Below are positions 14,702 to 23,623 of a stretch of DNA of 27,222 nucleotides, one piece after another. The notes beneath the pieces are model-generated. The model did no database searches and was not told where the DNA came from. It saw only the letters and a program-made list of their open reading frames with translations. Positions within the stretch are counted from its first letter, which is position 1. Every line of letters begins with the position of its first letter. Position numbers and translations under genes: made by a program. Source of the stretch: Halomonas sp. (GTDB taxonomy: Bacteria; Pseudomonadota; Gammaproteobacteria; Pseudomonadales; Halomonadaceae); contig SKHS01000032.1 of assembly GCA_007116835.1 (NCBI GenBank), positions 1 through 27,222 of the forward strand. The letters run 5' to 3'.

Positions 14702-15502
14702 ATGGATTGGCTCCAGGTAGTGGTGTTGGCGGTAGTACAGGGACTAACCGAGTTCTTACCTATTTCAAGCTCGGCTCATTTAATTTTGGTGCCAGAGCTT
14801 ACCGCCTGGGAAGATCAAGGCCTGGCCTTTGACGTAGCACTCCATATCGGCAGTTTGGCGGCGGTCATTATCTACTTTCGCCAAGAAATTTTTCGCATGG
14901 TCTCCAGTGGCTTAGATGCCTTACAAGGCAAAGGGATTAATGAGGACGCCAAGTTAGGCGTGTGGGTGGTACTGGCAACACTGCCTGTTTGTATTATTGG
15001 TTTTCTCGGGCGTGACCTGATTGCCAACTACATGCGTTCGACGCTGATTATTGGGATTAGCCTGATTGGCTTTGGCTTACTGTTGGGCTACGCGGATTGG
15101 AAAAAGCGCGGAAGCCGCAGCGAATACCGTATGGGGCTGAAGGATGTACTTATTATTGGTTTCGCGCAGGCGCTGGCGCTAATACCGGGCACCTCGCGCT
15201 CGGGGATTACGATCACCGCCGCGCTGCTGGTGGGCATGAGCCGTGAAGGCGCGGCCCGCTTCTCTTTTCTTCTCTCCATTCCGGTCATTGTCTTGGCTGG
15301 TGGGCTAGAAGCTGTCGGATTACTGGGCAGCCCAGAACCGATAAATTGGCCTGCGATGCTCGTCGGCACCGTTCTATCGGGAATTAGCGCCTACCTCTGT
15401 ATACACTACTTCTTGGTTGTCATTAAAAAGTTGGGCATGCAACCGTTCGTGGTGTACCGAGTGCTGTTTGGTGCTTGGCTGTTGTGGTTTTTCCACTTTT
15501 AA
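14702..15502 (+). CDS. uppP: Undecaprenyl-diphosphatase UppP (BacA)
   Basis: Integral membrane enzyme that removes a phosphate from undecaprenyl diphosphate so that the lipid carrier can be reused for peptidoglycan and other envelope polymers; it gives bacitracin resistance when abundant. The 266 residues carry both active-site motifs: QGLTEFLPISSSAH (residues 13-26, with the catalytic Glu17) and PGTSRSG in the second half. About eight hydrophobic helices. AGGA is 6 bases before the ATG. It is first in a run with apbE, glmU and glmS (gaps of 19-35 bases), a plausible operon; uppP, glmU and glmS all serve cell-wall precursor supply. Confidence 0.96.
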   Translation: MDWLQVVVLAVVQGLTEFLPISSSAHLILVPELTAWEDQGLAFDVALHIGSLAAVIIYFRQEIFRMVSSGLDALQGKGINEDAKLGVWVVLATLPVCIIGFLGRDLIANYMRSTLIIGISLIGFGLLLGYADWKKRGSRSEYRMGLKDVLIIGFAQALALIPGTSRSGITITAALLVGMSREGAARFSFLLSIPVIVLAGGLEAVGLLGSPEPINWPAMLVGTVLSGISAYLCIHYFLVVIKKLGMQPFVVYRVLFGAWLLWFFHF

Positions 15503-15532
15503 TAACAGCGACTATTGTTTAAGGGACATATA

Positions 15533-16633
15533 ATGAAAAGTGACCACCGGTTAGTGAGTGTTGGCAGCTTAATGCTGTTGGCCACCGTTATCTTGGCTGG
15601 ATGCTCGGAGAATGACCGGCCTCTTGATACCCCTGTGCGCTTTGAAGGTGGGATCTTTGGTTCTTTCTACCAAGTAACGGTAGCGGACCCTCTCACTCAA
15701 GGTGAAGCAAATACCCTGGAAGAGGGGTTTCTCGCAGAACTTGAGAGCGTCGATCAAGCGATGTCCACCTATCGTGATGATGCGGAGCTAATTGCCTTCA
15801 ACGAGGCCCCACTTAACGAATGGCAGCCACTTTCCAATGAGCTGATCGAAGTATTAGCGATTAGTCGTTCGGTATCAGAAGCCAGCCACGGTGCGTTTGA
15901 TATCACCATAGGTAGTCTCGTCAACCTCTGGAGCTTTGGTCCTGAAGCACGCCCTGAAAATATTCCCTCAGAGGCTGAGTTAAACGAGCGCCTGGCAACC
16001 ATTGGCTATGACGCTGTTGAGGTTGACGTCGAGAGAATGCAGGCACGGCGTACCCGTGATGTATTTGCCGACCTTTCCGGGGTTGCCAAGGGGCACGGAG
16101 CAGACCGCGTGGCTGCGTACCTTGACCAACAGGGAATCGAAAACTATCTGGTTAATCTGGGGGGCGATATTGTTGCCCGTGGTCACCGTGATACTGAAGA
16201 GCAGAGCCCGTGGCGCATTGGTATTGAAGTGCCAGAAGATGGGCAGCAAACGGCCCAGCATATTCTACCCCTGAGCGAGATCTCTGTTGCCACCTCGGGG
16301 GATTACCGCAACTACTTTGAGGTCGACGGCGAGCGCTTCTCCCACACCATAGACCCACGTACTGGCTGGCCAGTGAAGCATCAGCTTGCCTCTGTCTCCG
16401 TTTTTCACCCGTCTAACGCCTGGGCAGATGCCTGGGCCACCGCTATTTTAGTGGTAGGCAACGAAGAGGGGTTGGAAATGGCGCTCGACAACAACCTCAG
16501 TGTGCTGATTCTCACAAGAGAAGACGAGCACTGGCGCAGCTTGGCAAGCCCCGCGTTTGTGGATGACTTCGGTGAGGAGCTGATGGATGAGCTGGGAATT
16601 CACGCCTGGGAAGCCCCCGACGCCAACCGCTAA
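15533..16633 (+). CDS. apbE: FAD:protein FMN transferase ApbE, lipoprotein
   Basis: Periplasmic Mg2+-dependent enzyme that attaches FMN to threonine residues of target proteins such as NqrB, NqrC and RnfG. The 366 residues start with a lipoprotein signal: hydrophobic segment, then LAGC with Cys24 as the lipidation site. Family motifs are DLSGVAKGHGADRV, NLGGDIVARG, SVATSGDYRNYF, SHTIDPRTGWPV and DAWATAILVVG. AAGGGA lies 6 bases before the ATG at 15533; a frame from 15515 adds six residues before the signal and is less likely. No flavoprotein target is encoded nearby, so it probably acts on an Nqr or Rnf complex elsewhere (inference). Confidence 0.94.
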   Translation: MKSDHRLVSVGSLMLLATVILAGCSENDRPLDTPVRFEGGIFGSFYQVTVADPLTQGEANTLEEGFLAELESVDQAMSTYRDDAELIAFNEAPLNEWQPLSNELIEVLAISRSVSEASHGAFDITIGSLVNLWSFGPEARPENIPSEAELNERLATIGYDAVEVDVERMQARRTRDVFADLSGVAKGHGADRVAAYLDQQGIENYLVNLGGDIVARGHRDTEEQSPWRIGIEVPEDGQQTAQHILPLSEISVATSGDYRNYFEVDGERFSHTIDPRTGWPVKHQLASVSVFHPSNAWADAWATAILVVGNEEGLEMALDNNLSVLILTREDEHWRSLASPAFVDDFGEELMDELGIHAWEAPDANR

Positions 16634-16652
16634 ATTGTTAAGGTAAACACAC

Positions 16653-18020
16653 ATGCATGATCTTGATGTTGTCATACTTGCCGCGGGAAAAGGCACCCGT
16701 ATGCGCTCGCAAACGCCAAAAGTGCTACACACCTTGGCAGGTAAACCGATGGTACAACACGTACTGGACACGGCCAGTGGACTCAACCCCACGCGTACCC
16801 ATGTAGTGATTGGCCACGGTGCTGACCAACTACGCGAAGCGCTGATAGAGAGTGACGTATGCTTTGCGGTTCAAGCCGAGCAAAAGGGTACCGGCCACGC
16901 CGTTGCTCAGGCACAGCCACAGCTGGGCAACGGCAAGGTGCTGGTATTATATGGCGATGTACCGATGATTCGCCGCGACTCCCTGGCTGCGTTGTTGGCT
17001 CAGGTGGATGAGCAACACATGGGCCTGCTAACGGTGACGCTAGACGACCCCAATGGCTATGGGCGAATTGTTCGTAACCATGAAGGCGACGCGGTGGCCA
17101 TTGTTGAGCAAAAAGATGCCAGTGCTGACCAGCTTGCCATTACCGAGTGCAATACCGGCATTATGGCCATGACCAGCGCCCAGCTGAAACGCTGGCTGCC
17201 TCAACTGTCGGCGGAAAATGCCCAAGGCGAGTATTACTTAACCGACGTAATTGCCATGGCAGCAGGGGAAGGCGTGAAGGTATGCACTGCCCAACCAGCC
17301 ACCGCTATTGAGGTAGAAGGGGTCAATAACCGTGCCCAAATGGCCCGTTTGGAACGCGCTTATCAGCAGCAGCTAGCGAATAAGTTAATGGAGCAGGGCG
17401 TTGCACTGGCAGACCCTGCAAGAATCGATATTCGCGGTAAGCTCACCTGTGGCCACGATGTGTTTATCGACGTGGGCTGTGTGTTTGAAGGTGATGTTGA
17501 GCTGGGTGAAGGGGTACAGATCGGCCCTTACTGCGTGATTAAAAACAGCACGATTGGTGCTGAAAGTGTGATTGACAGTCACAGCGTGATTGATCACACG
17601 GTAGCTGCAGGATTAAACCAAGTAGGCCCCTTTGCTCGGCTGCGCCCTGGTACCCGCCTGGCGGTTAAAGCCAAGGTGGGTAACTTTGTGGAAACCAAAA
17701 ATGCCGACGTTGGTGAAGGAAGTAAAATCAATCACTTAAGCTATGTGGGCGATGCCCATTTAGGTCGTGATGTGAATGTTGGTGCAGGTACGATTACGTG
17801 TAACTATGACGGTGCGAACAAGCACCTTACCGAGATTGGCGATAACGCGTTTATTGGCTCTAACAGTGCCCTAGTCGCACCGGTAACGATAGGTAAAGGC
17901 GCGACGATTGGGGCGGGTTCAACGATTGCCAAAGACGTGGCGGAGCATGCGTTGGCGGTTACCCGCGGCCGTCAACTAGAGAAGTCTGACTGGCCTCGTC
18001 CGGTTAAAAACAGCAAGTAA
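16653..18020 (+). CDS. glmU: Bifunctional N-acetylglucosamine-1-phosphate uridyltransferase / glucosamine-1-phosphate acetyltransferase
   Basis: Makes UDP-N-acetylglucosamine from glucosamine-1-phosphate in two steps, for peptidoglycan and lipopolysaccharide. The N-terminal uridyltransferase (about 1-227) begins VVILAAGKGTRMRS with the nucleotide-binding loop and has YGDVPMI; the C-terminal acetyltransferase (about 250-455) is a left-handed beta helix with hexapeptide repeats (VFIDVGCVFEGDVELGEGV) and the catalytic histidine in KINHLSYVGDAHLG. The 455 residues match E. coli closely in length. It lies 19 bases after apbE and 35 before glmS. Confidence 0.97.
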   Translation: MHDLDVVILAAGKGTRMRSQTPKVLHTLAGKPMVQHVLDTASGLNPTRTHVVIGHGADQLREALIESDVCFAVQAEQKGTGHAVAQAQPQLGNGKVLVLYGDVPMIRRDSLAALLAQVDEQHMGLLTVTLDDPNGYGRIVRNHEGDAVAIVEQKDASADQLAITECNTGIMAMTSAQLKRWLPQLSAENAQGEYYLTDVIAMAAGEGVKVCTAQPATAIEVEGVNNRAQMARLERAYQQQLANKLMEQGVALADPARIDIRGKLTCGHDVFIDVGCVFEGDVELGEGVQIGPYCVIKNSTIGAESVIDSHSVIDHTVAAGLNQVGPFARLRPGTRLAVKAKVGNFVETKNADVGEGSKINHLSYVGDAHLGRDVNVGAGTITCNYDGANKHLTEIGDNAFIGSNSALVAPVTIGKGATIGAGSTIAKDVAEHALAVTRGRQLEKSDWPRPVKNSK

Positions 18021-18055
18021 AGCGATCACGCCAAACGCCCAAGGGAGAAACATCT

Positions 18056-19882
18056 ATGTGTGGCATCGTTGCTGCGGTTGCACAGCGTAATGTGCAAGGA
18101 ATTTTGCTGGAAGGCCTCAAGCGCTTGGAGTATCGCGGCTATGACTCTTCTGGTATGACGGTGCTGAACAGCGGTGCGCTAACGCGTCATCGTGCTTTGG
18201 GCAAGGTGGCCGCCCTTAATGAACGATTAGCCACCGCAGCGCTGCCCGGCACTTGTGGTATTGCCCATACCCGCTGGGCTACCCATGGAAAACCCTCTGA
18301 AGCGAATGCTCACCCGCACCACAGCAGCGACCAAGTAGCGGTGGTTCACAACGGCATTATCGAGAACTACGAGCAGATCAAAGACACCCTGCAGGCCAGC
18401 GGTTACCGCTTTACCTCCGAAACCGATACCGAAGTGATTGCCCACTTACTGGCTGAAAAGTTAGCAACCGGTCTGACGTTATTTGAAGCAACCCAGCAAA
18501 TCGTCAACGGCTTAGGCGGTGCCTACGCGCTGGGTGTGATGAGCGCTGCAGAACCGGGGGTAGTGGTAGGTGCTCGTCAGGGCAGCCCGTTGGTCGTGGG
18601 CGTGGGGATCGATGAAGCGTTTCTCGCGTCAGACCCGTTAGCGCTTTTGCAAGTGACCGACCGCTTTATTTACCTGGAAGAGGGAGATTTAGTCGAGCTG
18701 CGTGAGCAAGGAGCCATCCACATTGTTGACCGTCAAGGCAACGCGGTAGAGCGGCCAATACATACCTTTGAACACGGCGACGGCGCGGCCAGTAAAGGCG
18801 ACTACCGCCACTACATGCTCAAAGAGATTTTCGAGCAGCCTGACGTCATTAGCGCCGCCCTTGAGGGTCGGCTTAGTACAGATAACGTGCTGGTGGAAAG
18901 CTTTGGCCCTGACGCCCAAGCGCTGTTCGAGAACACCCGTTATATCCATATTATTGCCTGTGGCACCAGCTACCATGCTGGCTTAGTCGCGCGCTACTGG
19001 CTAGAGCGCTATGCCGGTGTGCCCGTGCAGGTAGAAGTTGCCTCTGAATACCGCTATCGCCACCCTGTTGTGCCTGACGGGACGCTGTTTGTCACGCTGT
19101 CGCAATCCGGCGAAACAGCAGACACACTGGCGGCCTTGCGTTTTGCAAAAACGCTTAACTATGTCGGGTCGCTGGCTATTTGTAACGTCCCCGGCAGCTC
19201 GCTGGTGCGTGAATCGGATATGTCGCTAATGACCCGGGCAGGCCCAGAAATCGGCGTGGCGTCTACCAAAGCGTTCACCACCCAGCTGGTTGCGTTAATG
19301 CTGTTAACACTGTCGGTGAGCAAAGCCAAACGTCAGCCAGAGCAGCAAGAGATCGTCGCCGCGCTGCGGTCGCTCCCCGCACTTTGCCATCAGGTATTGG
19401 CGCTAGATAGCCAAATTGAAACGCTTTCCCAAGCGTTTGCGGAAAAACATCACGCGCTCTTTTTAGGCCGTGGTGCTCACTATCCTATTGCACTAGAAGG
19501 CGCGCTAAAGCTTAAGGAAATCTCCTACATTCATGCAGAGGCTTACCCCGCTGGAGAGTTAAAGCACGGGCCGCTGGCGCTGGTAGACAGCGAAATGCCG
19601 GTGATTTCAGTTGCCCCTAACGACGACCTGCTCGAAAAGCTAAAGTCGAACCTACAAGAAGTCCGTGCCCGCGGTGGCCAGCTGTTTGTGTTTGCCGATG
19701 AGCGTGTAGGGATCAGCGAGCAAGATGGCGTTCGCGTGCTAACACTTCCTCATGTTCACGAAGCACTGGCGCCGCTGTTATACACGCTGCCCCTGCAGCT
19801 TCTGAGCTACCACGTGGCAGTCTTGAAAGGCACTGATGTGGACCAGCCACGTAATTTAGCCAAAAGCGTGACAGTGGAATAA
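18056..19882 (+). CDS. glmS: Glutamine-fructose-6-phosphate aminotransferase (isomerizing)
   Basis: Makes glucosamine-6-phosphate from fructose-6-phosphate and glutamine, the first committed step to UDP-GlcNAc. The 608 residues start MCGIVAAV with the N-terminal nucleophile Cys exposed after Met removal; the glutaminase domain has EYRGYDSSG and the THGKPS loop, and two SIS sugar-isomerase domains follow (CGTSYHAG; SQSGETADTL; ASTKAFTTQ). The C-terminus DVDQPRNLAKSVTVE is nearly invariant. AGGGAG (18042-18047) is 8 bases before the ATG. No glmS ribozyme is present upstream, as expected outside Gram-positives. Confidence 0.98.
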   Translation: MCGIVAAVAQRNVQGILLEGLKRLEYRGYDSSGMTVLNSGALTRHRALGKVAALNERLATAALPGTCGIAHTRWATHGKPSEANAHPHHSSDQVAVVHNGIIENYEQIKDTLQASGYRFTSETDTEVIAHLLAEKLATGLTLFEATQQIVNGLGGAYALGVMSAAEPGVVVGARQGSPLVVGVGIDEAFLASDPLALLQVTDRFIYLEEGDLVELREQGAIHIVDRQGNAVERPIHTFEHGDGAASKGDYRHYMLKEIFEQPDVISAALEGRLSTDNVLVESFGPDAQALFENTRYIHIIACGTSYHAGLVARYWLERYAGVPVQVEVASEYRYRHPVVPDGTLFVTLSQSGETADTLAALRFAKTLNYVGSLAICNVPGSSLVRESDMSLMTRAGPEIGVASTKAFTTQLVALMLLTLSVSKAKRQPEQQEIVAALRSLPALCHQVLALDSQIETLSQAFAEKHHALFLGRGAHYPIALEGALKLKEISYIHAEAYPAGELKHGPLALVDSEMPVISVAPNDDLLEKLKSNLQEVRARGGQLFVFADERVGISEQDGVRVLTLPHVHEALAPLLYTLPLQLLSYHVAVLKGTDVDQPRNLAKSVTVE

Positions 19883-19936
19883 CGGCAAATGGTGTTAAGA
19901 GTGATACATTGCCGCGCTTAGTAGCATTTTCTTACG

Positions 19937-19985
19937 CTTGGCGTTCTCGGTATACTAGCGTGAAACGTATATCTTGGCGTCTCGG
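19937..19985 (+). promoter_or_regulatory. Candidate promoter and direct repeats upstream of the cytochrome c5 gene
   Basis: In the 184-base gap after glmS, TATACT (19951-19956) resembles a sigma-70 -10 box, but no clear -35 box is visible. Two near-identical elements flank it: CTTGGCGTTCTCGG (19937-19950) and CTTGGCGTCTCGG (19973-19985), starting 36 bases apart. They could be binding sites for a regulator. No other signal was seen in this gap. Confidence 0.35.
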
Positions 19986-20066
19986 CTGCCAAAGGTTAGT
20001 GATGGTGCTGTCGCGCGCAGGGGTTGAGCACAAACGATTTATGACAAAACTCAAGAGGTGGTGAGA

Positions 20067-20909
20067 GTGAAATCTAAGCTGATCATGAGCGGGCTGGCGG
20101 CCCTAGGCGTCATGGCAGGCACATCTGGTGCTTATGCCAACGATGCAGCACGTGAAGCAATGGCCGAGCGTCTGGCACCGGTTGGACAACTCTGCTTACA
20201 AGGCCAAGACTGTGGCTCTGCGGCAGCACCGGCAGAGACTGCCAGCAATGGTGGTAGTGATGTCGATGGTGCAGGTATTTACAACCGTGTGTGTATGGCC
20301 TGTCACGAAACGGGCGCTGCGGGCGCGCCTATTCGCGGTGACGAAGCGGCCTGGGCCGAGCGTACTGAACAAGGTTTTGCCACGCTGCTTGAGCACTCGA
20401 TCAACGGTATTGGCGCGATGCCAGCCCGTGGCGGTAACCCCAACCTCTCCGATGAAGAGATGGAAGCGTCAACGGCTTACTTGCTAGAGCCAGTAATGGA
20501 CGTACCTGAGCTAGGGGGTGGCGATGACGCTGCTAGTGAAGACGTCGCTGCAGCAGATGAAAGTGCAGCAGATGAGGCAGTAAGCGAAGATATGGCTGCC
20601 GCTGATGCTGACGCCGCCACGGAAGAAACAGCCGTTGCTAGCGAAGATGCCAGCAACGGTGGCAATGGTTTAGATGGTGAAGCACTGTATGCCAGCACGG
20701 GCTGCGTTGCTTGCCATGCGGCAGGCGTTGCAGGTGCACCGGTATTAGGCGATGCCGACGCATGGGCACCGCGTATTGATAAAGGCATAGATGAGCTGTA
20801 TGCCAGCGTATTCAATGGCCTGGGTGTAATGCCGCCTCGTGGTGGCAGCAGCGCCTCTGATGAAGAGCTGCAAGCAGCTGTTGATTACATGGTCGCTGAA
20901 GCGCAATAA
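20067..20909 (+). CDS. Secreted diheme cytochrome c5 family protein
   Basis: Periplasmic electron carrier with two c5-like domains. A signal peptide (cleavage probably after AYA at residue 24) precedes domain 1, with haem site CMACH (76-80) and axial Met118 in GAMPARGG, and domain 2, with CVACH (213-217) and Met255 in GVMPPRGG. A Cys pair (43 and 49) precedes domain 1. The two domains are joined by a roughly 50-residue linker (148-198) made almost only of Ala, Asp, Glu, Ser and Gly, strongly acidic. I chose the GTG at 20067 because AAGAGG is 8 bases upstream and the signal peptide then starts MKSKLIM; GTGs at 20058 and 20061 overlap that ribosome site. It resembles the diheme c5 beside rep in Pseudomonas; the electron donor and acceptor are unknown. 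Confidence 0.92.
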   Translation: MKSKLIMSGLAALGVMAGTSGAYANDAAREAMAERLAPVGQLCLQGQDCGSAAAPAETASNGGSDVDGAGIYNRVCMACHETGAAGAPIRGDEAAWAERTEQGFATLLEHSINGIGAMPARGGNPNLSDEEMEASTAYLLEPVMDVPELGGGDDAASEDVAAADESAADEAVSEDMAAADADAATEETAVASEDASNGGNGLDGEALYASTGCVACHAAGVAGAPVLGDADAWAPRIDKGIDELYASVFNGLGVMPPRGGSSASDEELQAAVDYMVAEAQ

Positions 20910-20939
20910 ATCGCGCTACCCATTAGTCAGTAATAAATT

Positions 20940-20982
20940 TATCCACAGGTGGGTTTTTATCACCCCCTGTGGATATTTTTTT
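20940..20982 (+). terminator. Intrinsic terminator of the cytochrome gene, overlapping the rep stop codon
   Basis: A 10-bp perfect stem (20940-20949 with 20966-20975, core ATCCACAGG/CCTGTGGAT) extends past one mismatch by two G-C pairs, and is followed by seven T residues (20976-20982). The last two T residues belong to the rep stop codon on the other strand. In the minus direction the stem is followed by an A/T-rich stretch, so it may also help terminate rep. Confidence 0.88.
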
Positions 20983-23050
20983 AGCCAAGCAGCGAGCGCA
21001 AACCGGCAATGGCATCTTTCCCGCGTGCCTGCTTTTTCTCGGGGTCTTCCTTATCGGCGCGGCCTTCCCACTCCAAATCATCGTCAGGCAGCTCGTCTAA
21101 AAAGCGGCTAGGTTGGCAGTCCATCAGCTCACCATAGGCTTTACGCTGGCGGGCTAAGGTGAGTGTTAGCGTGCGTCTTGCCCGAGTAATGCCGACGTAA
21201 GCCAGGCGGCGCTCCTCTTCTACCGTGCCCATTTCAATGGCGTTGCGGTGGGGTAGCAGATCTTCCTCTAAGCCCATCAAATACACATGGGGAAACTCCA
21301 GCCCTTTCGAGGCGTGCATGGTGAGTAGCTGCACGCGGTCGGAGTCATCTTCTTCGGCCTGCTGTTCCAGAATATCGCGCAGCACCAAGCGGGAAATAGC
21401 GGCCTCTACGCCGTCTGTTTCCGTTGCGGTGGAATCATCGGCATCTTCTGGGTCGCGGTTTAGTGACTTTTCAAGCTGATCAATCAATATCCATACGTTG
21501 GCCATGCGCCGTTCAGCAACGGTTGGGGCGCTGGCATTCTGGTACAGCCAGGCCTCGTAATCCATATCACGCAGCATATCGCGAATAGCCGCGATGGCAT
21601 CGGCTTGATCCATACGCTTGCGCACGCCATCAATAAAATGCGTAAAGCGTGAAAGCCGCTCCACGGCACGGGTAGGCAGCGTTTGCTCTAACCCCAGCTC
21701 GTGGCAGGCAGCAAACAGCGAAATTGAACGCTCGGTTGCGTAGTTGGCCAGCTTTTCCAACGTGCCAGGGCCTATTTCCCGACGGGGCACGTTCACAATA
21801 CGTAAAAAGGCATTATCGTCGGCTGGGTTAATTAACAGCCGCAGATAGGCCATGGTGTCCTTGATCTCGTTGCGGGAAAAAAACGACGTACCGCCGGAAA
21901 GCTTGTAGGGAATTTGGTAGTGCTGCAGCTTCAGTTCTAATAAGCGTGCCTGGAAGTTACCCCGATAGAGCACCGCAAAATCTCGCCATTCTGCTTTTTC
22001 TTTGATGCGCCGAGTCAGCATTTCGCTGGCTACCCGCTCTGATTCCGCCTCTTCATGGCGGTTGACGATGACCCGGATCGGCGCGCCATCGCCCATATCC
22101 GACCACAAGGTTTTATCGTAAACGTGCGGGTTGTTAGCAATTAACGTGTTGGCCGCACGCAAAATAGTGCCGGTCGAGCGGTAGTTCTGCTCCAGCTTGA
22201 TGACGTTCAGGCGTGGAAAGTCTTCGCCAAGGGTCACCAAGTTTTCAGGCCGGGCCCCACGCCACGCGTAGATCGACTGGTCGTCGTCGCCAACCACGGT
22301 AAAGGTCGCCCGTTCGGCCATCAGTAGTTTCACCAATAGGTACTGGGAAACGTTAGTGTCCTGATACTCATCCACCAGCATGTAGTGAATTTTGCGCCGC
22401 CAGCGTGCCAGGGCTTCTGGGTCGCGTTGTAGCAGCACCACCGGCAGCAGAATCAGGTCGTCGAAATCTACCGCGTTATAGGCTTTTAAGTGGCGCACAT
22501 AAGCTTCATACACCCGTGCAGCAAAATGCTCGTCATCATCCGCAGCAAAAGAAAGCGCGTCACTGGGCAGCACTAAATCGTTCTTCCACGTGGAGATTTT
22601 GGCTTGCACGGCGTTGATCTGCTCGGCGTCTACCTGAGCGTCTTTGTTCATCAAATCGCGCAGCAGTGCCTTGGCATCTTCCGGGTCGAACAGTGAAAAG
22701 CCCGGCTTGTAGCCCAACGTTTTCAGCTCGCTGCGAATAATAGTCAAGCCCAGGTTGTGAAACGTCGACACCGTTAGCCCGTGGCCCTCTTTACCCTTCA
22801 GCATTTGCCCAACCCGCTCTTTCATCTCCCTAGCGGCTTTATTGGTGAAGGTCACCGCGGCAATTTTGCGCGCACTCATGCCGCACTCTTGCACCAGATA
22901 GGCGATTTTGGTGGTAATAACGCTGGTTTTACCAGACCCCGCGCCCGCCAAGACCAAACAGGGGCCATCGATATAGCGCACCGCTTCCTGCTGGCGCGGG
23001 TTTAGCCCTTTAATACGGCTAAGAATGCTCTTTGGCGGTTGGGGCGTCAT
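20981..23050 (-). CDS. rep: ATP-dependent DNA helicase Rep
   Basis: Superfamily 1A 3'-to-5' helicase that clears proteins ahead of the replication fork and helps restart stalled forks. The 689 residues contain the Q motif and LNPRQQEAVRY start, Walker A GAGSGKT (36-42), VTFTNKAAREMKERV (motif Ia), VDEYQDT (motif II), VVGDDDQSIYAWRGA (motif III), LEQNYRST (motif IV), TMHASKGLEFPHVY (motif V) and EERRLAYVGITRAR (motif VI). It follows E. coli Rep more closely than UvrD, for example WKNDL, AVDFDDLILLP and SGGTSFFSR. Slightly longer than E. coli Rep (673). The ATG has AGAGGT about 12 bases upstream, a long spacing, but no better start is nearby. Confidence 0.95.
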   Translation of the reverse strand: MTPQPPKSILSRIKGLNPRQQEAVRYIDGPCLVLAGAGSGKTSVITTKIAYLVQECGMSARKIAAVTFTNKAAREMKERVGQMLKGKEGHGLTVSTFHNLGLTIIRSELKTLGYKPGFSLFDPEDAKALLRDLMNKDAQVDAEQINAVQAKISTWKNDLVLPSDALSFAADDDEHFAARVYEAYVRHLKAYNAVDFDDLILLPVVLLQRDPEALARWRRKIHYMLVDEYQDTNVSQYLLVKLLMAERATFTVVGDDDQSIYAWRGARPENLVTLGEDFPRLNVIKLEQNYRSTGTILRAANTLIANNPHVYDKTLWSDMGDGAPIRVIVNRHEEAESERVASEMLTRRIKEKAEWRDFAVLYRGNFQARLLELKLQHYQIPYKLSGGTSFFSRNEIKDTMAYLRLLINPADDNAFLRIVNVPRREIGPGTLEKLANYATERSISLFAACHELGLEQTLPTRAVERLSRFTHFIDGVRKRMDQADAIAAIRDMLRDMDYEAWLYQNASAPTVAERRMANVWILIDQLEKSLNRDPEDADDSTATETDGVEAAISRLVLRDILEQQAEEDDSDRVQLLTMHASKGLEFPHVYLMGLEEDLLPHRNAIEMGTVEEERRLAYVGITRARRTLTLTLARQRKAYGELMDCQPSRFLDELPDDDLEWEGRADKEDPEKKQARGKDAIAGLRSLLG

Positions 23051-23146
23051 GGTGAAGGGTGACCTCTACAAGTGTTTCTAGGCAAATTCCATTACAATCA
23101 GCGGCGCTGGGCGAACGCACAATGAGTTAATAATAGGCAGGTGGTA

Positions 23147-23620
23147 ATGTTTGAAGTAGCGCTATTTGAACCGCGTATGGCACCCAACACGGGTAACATT
23201 ATGCGCTTGGTGGCTAACAATGGCTGCCGATTACATTTGATTGAACCGCTGGGCTTTGATCTCGAAGAGAAAAAGCTGCGCCGCGCCGGGCTAGATTACC
23301 GTGACCTAGCCAATGTTACCCGCCATGCTGATTTTACGGCGTTTCAAGCGGCAATGCAGGGACGCACGATCTGGGCGATTACCACCAAAGGCTCCCGTGC
23401 CCACAGCGATGCGACGTTTGCAGCGGGCGATGTACTGCTGTTCGGTTCGGAAACCGCAGGGCTTTCACCCCAGGTTCACGCCGCGCTACCGGCAGAGCAG
23501 AAACTGCGCATTCCCATGCAGCCTAATAACCGCAGCCTGAACCTTTCTAACGCGGTTGCTATCGTCAGCTATGAGGCATGGCGCCAGCAAGGCTATGCTG
23601 GCGCATTAGGCAGTGAGTAG
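23147..23620 (+). CDS. trmL: tRNA (cytidine(34)-2'-O)-methyltransferase TrmL
   Basis: SPOUT-class enzyme that 2'-O-methylates the wobble base of tRNA-Leu isoacceptors, using S-adenosylmethionine. The 157 residues equal the E. coli TrmL length. Motifs: LFEPRMAPNTGNIMRLVANNG at the N-terminus, LFGSETAGLS, and the knotted C-terminal SAM site RIPMQPNNRSLNLSNAVAIVSYEAWRQ. The ATG at 23147 fits the family start (MFEVALFEPR); a GTG two codons upstream overlaps the purine-rich ribosome site AGGCAGGTGG. It converges on pyrE with only 3 bases between the stops and no terminator there. Confidence 0.95.
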   Translation: MFEVALFEPRMAPNTGNIMRLVANNGCRLHLIEPLGFDLEEKKLRRAGLDYRDLANVTRHADFTAFQAAMQGRTIWAITTKGSRAHSDATFAAGDVLLFGSETAGLSPQVHAALPAEQKLRIPMQPNNRSLNLSNAVAIVSYEAWRQQGYAGALGSE

Positions 23621-23623
23621 CGA

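Noticed and set aside
20966..20982. Frameshift or late stop at the rep 3' end
   Set aside because: The C-terminus is near the expected Rep length; the overlap with the terminator T-run is simply compact packing.
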